Origin: Lachnospiraceae bacterium
GTDB taxonomy: Bacteria; Bacillota; Clostridia; Lachnospirales; Lachnospiraceae
Reading direction: 5' to 3'
Assembly: GCA_017617395.1 (NCBI GenBank)
Contig: JAFZWG010000072.1
Coordinates: 1-64,000, forward strand
DNA length: 64,000 nt
Shown: piece after piece, positions 55,239-64,000 of the stretch
How positions within the stretch are numbered: the first letter of the stretch is position 1
Layout of the letters: the number at the start of each line of letters is the position of its first letter
Made by a program: the position numbers and the translations under genes
Notes under the pieces: generated by a model
What the model saw: the letters and a program-made list of their open reading frames with translations, nothing else
Told to the model about the DNA's origin: nothing
The model's database searches: none

Positions 55239-55297
55239 CGGGTTGTGAAAAAATTGCGTAAAAGTATATATTTTACTGGTATTTTCCGAGGTTCTGT

Positions 55298-55306
55298 GCT
55301 ATACTT
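55298..55306 (+). promoter_or_regulatory. Extended -10 promoter of pnp
   Basis: TGC-TATACT (55298-55306) gives an extended -10. No good -35 is found at the right spacing (TGGTAT near 55278), so recognition would rest on the extended element. Confidence 0.55.
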
Positions 55307-55360
55307 AAATGCGGTATGAAAACAAATTTTTAAGGTATCGGCGGTGATGGAGTCTAAGCC

Positions 55361-55467
55361 CGTGACTACTGAAAAGCAGACGGCGTTGTGCGCCTGTTTC
55401 TCAGTTGTTACGGCGGCTCCGTCCAAACACCGTGCCGAAGACGCGCGCGTCCGTCGAAACGACGCGC
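55361..55467 (+). promoter_or_regulatory. Structured 5' leader of pnp
   Basis: Two hairpins. The first spans 55361-55412: CGTGACTACTGA pairs with TCAGTTGTTACG (one mismatch) and encloses a GGCG/CGCC helix. The second, GCGCGTC/GACGCGC (55445-55467), ends one base before the ribosome site. E. coli pnp is autoregulated through a leader hairpin cut by RNase III; a similar role here is an analogy only. Confidence 0.55.
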
Positions 55468-55481
55468 AGAAAGAGGTACAA

Positions 55482-57566
55482 ATGTACAAGAGTTTTTCCA
55501 TGGAGCTTGCCGGCAGAACGCTGACGGTTGACATCGACCGCGTTGCCAAGCAGGCCAACGGAGCGGCCTTCATGCACTACGGTGACACGACCGTTCTCTC
55601 CACCGCTACGGCAAGCGAGAAGCCCCGTGACGGTATCGATTTCTTCCCTTTGAGCGTTGAGTACGAAGAGAAGATGTATGCGGTAGGCAAGATCCCGGGC
55701 GGCTTCAACAAGCGCGAGGGCAAGGCCAGCGAGAATGCGGTTCTTACGTCCCGCGTTATCGACCGTCCCATGCGTCCTTTGTTCCCGAAGGACTACAGAA
55801 ACGACGTAACGCTCAACAACCTGGTTCTCTCGGTTGATCCCGAGTGCACCCCGGAGCTTACGGCTATGCTCGGCTCCGCGATCGCGGTTGCCGTATCCGA
55901 CATCCCGTTCGACGGTCCTTGCGCTACGACGCAGGTCGGCCTGATCGACGGCAACTTCATCATCAACCCGTCGCAGGCACAGCTTCAGGTTTCCGACCTC
56001 AAGCTGACGGTTGCTTCCACGAGAGACAAGGTCATCATGATCGAGGCAGGCGCAAACGAGCTTCCCGAGGACAAGATGATCGAGGCGATCTACCTTGCCG
56101 ACGGCGTTAACAAGGACATCATCAAGTTCATCGACAAGATCGTTGCCGAGTGCGGCAAGCCGAAGCACGAGTACACGAGCTGCGCGATTCCCGAGGAGCT
56201 GTTCGCAGCCATCAAGGAGATCGTTCCTCCGGCTGATATGGAAGTTTTGATGTTCTCCCCGGAGAAGCAGGTTCGTGAGGAGCGCATCCGCGCGATGAAG
56301 GACACGCTCGCTGAGAAGTTCGCCGAGAACGAAGATTGGCTTCCGCTCATCGATGAGGCGGTTTACCAGTACGAGAAGAAGACGGTTCGCAAGATGATCC
56401 TCAAGGATCAGAAGCGTCCGGACGGCCGTGAGATGACGCAGATCCGTCCTCTTGCTGCCGAGGTTGACATCATCCCGAGAGTACACGGTTCGTCCATGTT
56501 CACCCGCGGACAGACGCAGATCTGCGATGTTGTAACGCTCGCACCTCTGGCGGACGCTCAGAGACTTGACGGTCTCGATGAGACGGTTGTCAACAAAAGA
56601 TATATGCATCACTACAATTTCCCGTCGTACTCCGTTGGCGAGACGAAGCCTTCGAGAGGACCGGGACGCCGCGAGATCGGTCACGGTGCACTTGCGGAGA
56701 GAGCACTTCTTCCGGTTCTTCCGAGCGAGGAGGAGTTCCCTTACGCAATCCGCGCCGTATCCGAGACGTTCGAGTCCAACGGTTCGACGTCCATGGCTTC
56801 GACCTGTGCATCCTGCATGTCCCTCATGGCTGCCGGTGTTCCGATCAAGCGTATGGTTGCCGGTATCAGCTGCGGTCTTGTGACCGGCGAGACGGACGAC
56901 GATTACGTGCTTCTCACCGATATCCAGGGTCTTGAGGACTTCTTCGGCGATATGGACTTCAAGGTAACCGGTACGACCGAGGGTATCACGGCCATCCAGA
57001 TGGATATCAAGATCCACGGCCTTACCCGCCCGATCGTTGAGGGTGCCATCAAGCGCTGCCGCGAGGCAAGACTCTTCATCATGGACACCTGCATGAAGCC
57101 TGCGATCGCAGAGCCTCGTAAGGAAGTAAGCAAGTACGCTCCGAAGATCATGCAGATCATGATCGATCCTCAGAAGATCGGCGATGTTGTCGGCCAGAGA
57201 GGAAAGACGATCAATGCGATCATCGAGCAGACCGGCGTTCGCATCGATATCGATGACACCGGTGCGGTTTCCATCTGCGGAACCGACAAGGATGCGATGG
57301 ACAAGGCAATCAAGCTCGTTCAGACGATCGTTACCGACTTCGAGGAGGGTATGGTTCTCGAGGGTACCGTCGTTAGCATCAAGGACTTCGGTGCATTTAT
57401 CGAGTTCGCGCCCGGCAAGGAGGGACTGGTTCACATTTCCCGCATTGCCAAGAACCGCATCAACCGCGTTGAGGATGTACTCACGCTCGGTGACCATGTC
57501 AAGTGCGTTTGCCTCGGCAAGGACAAGATGGGCCGCCTGAGCTTCTCCATCAAGGACGCTCAATAA
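55482..57566 (+). CDS. pnp: Polyribonucleotide nucleotidyltransferase (PNPase)
   Basis: 694 residues. Two RNase PH domains (GGFNKREGKASENAVLTSRVIDRPMRPLFP; second with GRREIGHGALAERAL and the AVSETFESNGSTSMAS active-site loop) flank a helical domain. KH (IGDVVGQRGKTINAI) and S1 (GTVVSIKDFGAFIEFAPGKEGLVHIS) domains close the protein. It is a 3'-5' phosphorolytic exoribonuclease. I start at the ATG 55482 behind AGAAAGAGG; an open extension to 55344 covers the leader hairpins and is not PNPase-like. Confidence 0.97.
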   Translation: MYKSFSMELAGRTLTVDIDRVAKQANGAAFMHYGDTTVLSTATASEKPRDGIDFFPLSVEYEEKMYAVGKIPGGFNKREGKASENAVLTSRVIDRPMRPLFPKDYRNDVTLNNLVLSVDPECTPELTAMLGSAIAVAVSDIPFDGPCATTQVGLIDGNFIINPSQAQLQVSDLKLTVASTRDKVIMIEAGANELPEDKMIEAIYLADGVNKDIIKFIDKIVAECGKPKHEYTSCAIPEELFAAIKEIVPPADMEVLMFSPEKQVREERIRAMKDTLAEKFAENEDWLPLIDEAVYQYEKKTVRKMILKDQKRPDGREMTQIRPLAAEVDIIPRVHGSSMFTRGQTQICDVVTLAPLADAQRLDGLDETVVNKRYMHHYNFPSYSVGETKPSRGPGRREIGHGALAERALLPVLPSEEEFPYAIRAVSETFESNGSTSMASTCASCMSLMAAGVPIKRMVAGISCGLVTGETDDDYVLLTDIQGLEDFFGDMDFKVTGTTEGITAIQMDIKIHGLTRPIVEGAIKRCREARLFIMDTCMKPAIAEPRKEVSKYAPKIMQIMIDPQKIGDVVGQRGKTINAIIEQTGVRIDIDDTGAVSICGTDKDAMDKAIKLVQTIVTDFEEGMVLEGTVVSIKDFGAFIEFAPGKEGLVHISRIAKNRINRVEDVLTLGDHVKCVCLGKDKMGRLSFSIKDAQ

Positions 57567-57613
57567 TATCGCCTAACGGCTACCGCACAAGCGGCGCCCC
57601 AATGCGACATCAA

Positions 57614-57647
57614 CAAGGGTGCCATAGCATCGGCACCCTTGTTTTTC
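57614..57647 (+). terminator. Rho-independent terminator of pnp
   Basis: CAAGGGTGCC (57614-57623) pairs with GGCACCCTTG (57632-57641) with an 8-base loop, followed by TTTTT. Confidence 0.93.
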
Positions 57648-57685
57648 ATTTTACGGGGAATGTATTACACTTACAAAAACTATAA

Positions 57686-60691
<3,006 letters not shown>

Positions 60692-60711
60692 CGATATAAC
60701 CGGAGAACGAT

Positions 60712-62958
60712 ATGAGCCTTTTATGGTATGACAAGCCCGCCGGCCGCGACTGGAACCGCGGTCTTCCGATCGGGAACGGAACGCTCGGCGCGATGATCAC
60801 GGGCGATGAAACCGAGACCGTGCTGCAGTTAAACGAGGACAGCCTTTGGAACGGCGGTCCGAAGCAGCGCGTGAACAATCAGGCTCGCGAGGCGCTTCCC
60901 GAAGTTCGCAGATTGATCCGAAGCGGAAAGATTCCGCAGGCGGAGCGTCTGATGGTGGATTCCCTCTCGGGAGTGCCCGAAAGCTGCAGAGCATACTCGT
61001 TACTCGGAAGCCTGCGCGTCCGCTATGAGGGCTGCGGTGAGGTGTCGTCGTATAAGCGGGAGCTCGACCTCTCGGAAGGCGTGTACCGCTGTGTTCGTAA
61101 GATAAACGGATTGGTGATCTCGGAGACGATTCTGGCGGACTATGTGACCGGAACGATCGCATTTTTCGTAAGTTCGCAGGGCGGAAGACCGTTCTCGGTA
61201 TCCGCGGATCTCAACTGCCTGCCGCATGCGGCGAGCGGTTACGCGGAAGGGAATCGGGTATTTTCCTTCGGACAGATGGGAAGTCTTGCGGACGGAAAGC
61301 CGTACACGTTTGCCTGCGGCATGCAGGGCATCGCAACCGGCGGCAAATGCCATATTGCGGGGCGCTACGTCCGCGCAGAGAGCGTAACGGCGCTGACGCT
61401 GGTGCTTACTGCCTGCACGACATACCGTTATGTGAATCCCGAGAACGAAGTAAAACGGCGCTTAGATGACGTTGCAGGTGTCAACGCTAAGGTTGTGTTT
61501 GACAAGATTGCCGAGGCACATGCAAAGGACTACAAGGAGTTGTTCGAGAGAACATCCCTGACGCTTTCGTACGATACGTCACTCGACACGGTGCCTACAG
61601 ACCTGCGGCTTTCTCTGTTCCGGCCGGAAGCTCCTGACTTAGGACTAGTGACTACATACTTTGACTACGGTCGTTACCTTTTGATTTCCTCCTCGCGCAA
61701 GGGTTCTCTGCCGGCGAATCTTCAGGGCATCTGGAATCCGCACATGGACCCGCCGTGGGGCAGCAAATACACGATCAACATCAATCTGCAGATGAACTAC
61801 TGGCCGGCGGAACGGCTGGGACTCTCGGAGTGCTGCGAGCCTTTGTTTTCGTTGATGGAGCGCATGGCGAAAAGCGGCGCGAAGACTGCGTGGGAGATGT
61901 ACGGCTGCCGCGGAATTGTGGCACATCACAACACCGACCTCTGGGGCGACACGGCTCCGCAGGACGAATGGATCCCCGGCACATACTGGGTGATGGGAAT
62001 GGCATGGCTGTGCACACACATCCGTAATTACTACAAGTACACAAACGATATCGAATTCCTGCGGCGGTATTATCCGCTCGTGAAGGAATCAGCACGATTT
62101 TTCCTCGATTTCTGCGAGACAGATGACGGCAACGTGATCCTAAGCCCGTCCGTTTCGCCGGAAAATACATACATCCTTCCAAGTGGCACAAGCGGCTGTG
62201 CATGCTACAATTCGACGATGGATATCTCGATTCTGCGGGATCTTTTGACGGACTGCCTGGCGATTGGAGAGACGCTGGGAGAGAAGGATGATGCATTTGC
62301 CGACGAAGTAAAGAAGCTTCTTGCGATGCTTCCGCCGCTTCGCATCGGTAGATTTGGGCAGATTATGGAGTGGCCCGAGGATTACGCCGAGGCGGAGCCC
62401 GGACACCGGCACATTTCGCATCTGTACTCGCTGTTTCCGTCCTGCACGATCACACCCGACAAGACGCCGGAACTTGCGGAGGCAGCCCGCGTAACACTCG
62501 AGCGGAGACTGTCGCACGGCGGCGGTCACACCGGCTGGAGCCGCGCCTGGATCATGAATATGTTTGCGGAGTTAGGCGACGGTGAGGAGTGCTACAAAAA
62601 CCTTGCGGCTTTGCTTACAAAGTCGACGTTGCCGAATCTTTTGGATAATCATCCGCCGTTTCAGATCGACGGCAATTTCGGCGGAATCACCGCCTATGCG
62701 GAGATGTTATTACAAAGCGATGACGACCGCGTGCTCCTGTTGCCGGCTCTTCCTTCGAAGTGGCCGAAGGGAAGTGTCAGCGGCCTTCGCGCTAAGGGCG
62801 GCGCAAGCTATTCAATAACGTGGAATCGTGGCCGTCTTACGGAGTTTACGGTGACTGCGGAGCATGGCGATTACAAGACCGTCGTGTACGCGCAGGGGAA
62901 GAAGTACACCGTTTCGGTTCATGCGGGAATGAGCAGAACAGTTTCTGCGGAAGAATGA
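60712..62958 (+). CDS. GH95 alpha-L-fucosidase-type glycoside hydrolase
   Basis: 748 residues. The N-terminus, LPIGNGTLGAMITGDETETVLQLNEDSLWNGG, is characteristic of GH95. Catalytic residues by comparison with Bifidobacterium AfcA are N356 and N358 in NINLQMNYW, E553 in GQIMEWPEDY and D653 in IDGNFGG. It inverts alpha-1,2-fucosyl (or alpha-L-galactosyl) linkages. It lacks a signal peptide, so it is probably cytoplasmic. Following a GH2 gene by 20 bases, it suggests degradation of fucosylated galactosides. Confidence 0.92.
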   Translation: MSLLWYDKPAGRDWNRGLPIGNGTLGAMITGDETETVLQLNEDSLWNGGPKQRVNNQAREALPEVRRLIRSGKIPQAERLMVDSLSGVPESCRAYSLLGSLRVRYEGCGEVSSYKRELDLSEGVYRCVRKINGLVISETILADYVTGTIAFFVSSQGGRPFSVSADLNCLPHAASGYAEGNRVFSFGQMGSLADGKPYTFACGMQGIATGGKCHIAGRYVRAESVTALTLVLTACTTYRYVNPENEVKRRLDDVAGVNAKVVFDKIAEAHAKDYKELFERTSLTLSYDTSLDTVPTDLRLSLFRPEAPDLGLVTTYFDYGRYLLISSSRKGSLPANLQGIWNPHMDPPWGSKYTININLQMNYWPAERLGLSECCEPLFSLMERMAKSGAKTAWEMYGCRGIVAHHNTDLWGDTAPQDEWIPGTYWVMGMAWLCTHIRNYYKYTNDIEFLRRYYPLVKESARFFLDFCETDDGNVILSPSVSPENTYILPSGTSGCACYNSTMDISILRDLLTDCLAIGETLGEKDDAFADEVKKLLAMLPPLRIGRFGQIMEWPEDYAEAEPGHRHISHLYSLFPSCTITPDKTPELAEAARVTLERRLSHGGGHTGWSRAWIMNMFAELGDGEECYKNLAALLTKSTLPNLLDNHPPFQIDGNFGGITAYAEMLLQSDDDRVLLLPALPSKWPKGSVSGLRAKGGASYSITWNRGRLTEFTVTAEHGDYKTVVYAQGKKYTVSVHAGMSRTVSAEE

Positions 62959-62975
62959 CCTAAAGGAGTCTTCGG

Positions 62976-63827
62976 ATGGGATTTTTCGACATTTTTAAAG
63001 TGATTTTGTTCGGAATCGTCGAAGGACTCACCGAGTGGATTCCGGTCAGCAATACCGCGCATCTTGCGGTGCTCGGACACTATGTAAACTTTGATCTTTA
63101 TAACGCCAGTGCGATGTTTCGCGAGCTTCTGGTCGCCAGCGCGGCTCTCGGAGCGGTTGTTGCGGCGGCACTGTTGTTTTTGCCGGGAAACTCGCTCATC
63201 GTCGTAAAGAGCGGGCAGGGAAAGAGAGTATCTCGCGGTCGTATCATGTTCTGGGCGGTCGTGACCGTTTCGTTTCTGCCGACGTTGTTGATCGGACTGA
63301 TCTTCGCGGAGGATTTTTCGGAGTTTTCGTTTGCTCCCGCATCGCTTCGCAATCTGAAAATGATCGTTGTTGCGATGATCGTCGGCGGAGTTTTGTACAT
63401 TGTATCGGAGCTTCGTAACCGCCGCATTTCATGGCTTTACGAGACTACCGAGGAGATTCCGTATCGTGTATTGTTGCTTGCGGGACTTACGCAGACGGTT
63501 TCCTTTATCCCGGGAAGCTGCCGCTTCGGAATCCTGATCCTGACGCTCACGGCGCTCGGCGCCAGAAGAGCCTGTGCGGTGTCCGCGGCCGTGTTTTTGA
63601 GCATTCCGTCGCTGTTTTTATCGGCGCTTTGGCCGATCCTTCATCACATCGGCAGCGCGAACGGAATGCAGGTTTCGTTCATGCTTGCGGCATTTATCGC
63701 AGCATTTTTCACTTCGTTTTTTTCGCTTCGTGAGATCGTCCGCAGGCTTTCGCGGATGGAGCTCACACGGTTCGGCCGGTACCGGATCGGCTTCGGAATA
63801 TTGTTGTTATTGTTCTGCATTATGTAA
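62976..63827 (+). CDS. uppP: Undecaprenyl-diphosphatase-like membrane protein (UppP/BacA), divergent
   Basis: 283 residues, polytopic. Motif 1 is GIVEGLTEWIPVSNTAHL, keeping E16, E20 and H29, with Asn where UppP usually has Ser. Motif 2, normally PGxSRSG, reads IPGSCRFG: the Arg (R183) remains but the following Ser is Phe. The fold and essential residues support recycling of undecaprenyl phosphate for wall and glycan synthesis, yet the altered motifs may reflect another isoprenoid substrate. It follows GH95 by 17 bases. Confidence 0.85.
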   Translation: MGFFDIFKVILFGIVEGLTEWIPVSNTAHLAVLGHYVNFDLYNASAMFRELLVASAALGAVVAAALLFLPGNSLIVVKSGQGKRVSRGRIMFWAVVTVSFLPTLLIGLIFAEDFSEFSFAPASLRNLKMIVVAMIVGGVLYIVSELRNRRISWLYETTEEIPYRVLLLAGLTQTVSFIPGSCRFGILILTLTALGARRACAVSAAVFLSIPSLFLSALWPILHHIGSANGMQVSFMLAAFIAAFFTSFFSLREIVRRLSRMELTRFGRYRIGFGILLLLFCIM

Positions 63828-63842
63828 AGGGGAGGCAACATC

Positions 63843-64000
63843 ATGGCTTCGAAGAAATTCAGCAGTTCTGTCGAATTCCCGAAGAAGGGCAAAAAGAAAG
63901 GTGACGAGGATTCCAAAATCGTGATCAAGTCGCCGAAGAAGGACTCGGAGAAGTCTGCGGAAAAGACCGCGGACGCCAAGGTTTCAAAGGGCAAGTCCGC
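63843..64000 (+). CDS. N-terminus of a Lys-rich protein, cut by the window end
   Basis: The first 52 codons of a gene that continues beyond the window. GGGGAGG precedes the ATG at 63843. The visible part is low-complexity and Lys/Ser/Asp-rich (KKGKKKGDEDSK, SPKKDSEKSAEKTADAK) with no membrane helix. A long charged N-terminal tail occurs in proteins such as FtsK or large RNA-binding factors, but nothing here allows a choice. Confidence 0.6.
   Translation, partial: MASKKFSSSVEFPKKGKKKGDEDSKIVIKSPKKDSEKSAEKTADAKVSKGKS

Noticed and set aside
55344..55481. 46-residue N-terminal extension of PNPase
   Set aside because: Lies over the leader hairpins and is unlike any PNPase; the ATG at 55482 has a good ribosome site.
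55401..57563. Long open frame (about 720 codons) on the minus strand opposite pnp
   Set aside because: Shadow of PNPase, no domain, no ribosome site.

Overview
The window reads as a chromosomal segment of a moderately GC-rich Bacillota, most likely a member of the Lachnospiraceae (Clostridia). The case rests on gene content and order rather than on a database match. Supporting features are a CIRCE-controlled hrcA-grpE-dnaK-dnaJ operon, the ireB-ruvX-DUF1292 trio, short HisG with HisZ, a rimP-nusA-rnpM-ylxQ-infB-rbfA-nrnA-truB-ribF-rpsO series, RecU, RelQ, a THF riboswitch in front of folT, and carbohydrate-active enzymes of the GH5, GH2 and GH95 families. Nearly every gene is on the + strand. 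The exceptions are one small HPr-like gene and one tRNA-Leu. No insertion sequence, prophage, integrase or CRISPR array is visible, and no gap between genes exceeds about 300 bases.

Layout: 1-6.4 kb holds the end of lepA, hemW and the heat-shock operon. 6.4-12.5 kb holds RNA and protein modification genes (prmA, rsmE, a cysteine desulfurase with thiI, mtaB) and a reverse-strand HPr-like gene. 12.5-17.7 kb holds ireB, ruvX, DUF1292, RNase J, a catalytic-domain-less MltG-like protein and a tRNA wobble-uridine pair (trmR-like, trhP-like). 17.7-22.6 kb is the most unusual block: two paralogous exported CBM9-like proteins followed by two paralogous MutS-like ATPases. 22.6-35.2 kb holds tRNA-Leu, a zinc-finger anti-sigma-like protein, polA, coaE, walJ, an ACT/UPF0210 pair, relQ, rsmF, two pseudouridine synthases, a HAD hydrolase, a membrane protein and recU. 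35.2-40.6 kb is a partial histidine cluster (hisZ-hisG-hisD, then hisB and a HisA/HisF-like barrel fused to HisIE). 40.6-50 kb is the translation/transcription operon from rimP to rpsO. 50-55.2 kb is a folate unit (THF riboswitch, folT, two folC paralogues) ending in a GH5 cellulase. 55.2-64 kb holds pnp, a GH2 beta-galactosidase, a GH95 fucosidase-type enzyme, a divergent UppP and the start of a Lys-rich protein.

Several sigma-A-type promoters with 17-bp spacing can be read directly: before hrcA, the HPr-like gene, ireB, tRNA-Leu, walJ, hisZ, hisB, rimP, rpsO and the first folC. They divide the collinear genes into transcription units. The best leads are the tandem MutS-like ATPases with an Asn in the Walker B position, the HisIE fusion whose barrel has lost both catalytic Asp residues, the HPr-like protein without the phosphorylatable His, the two-copy repeat in IF-2, and an over-represented GGAAAATGC/GCATTTTCC word that often forms perfect palindromes.
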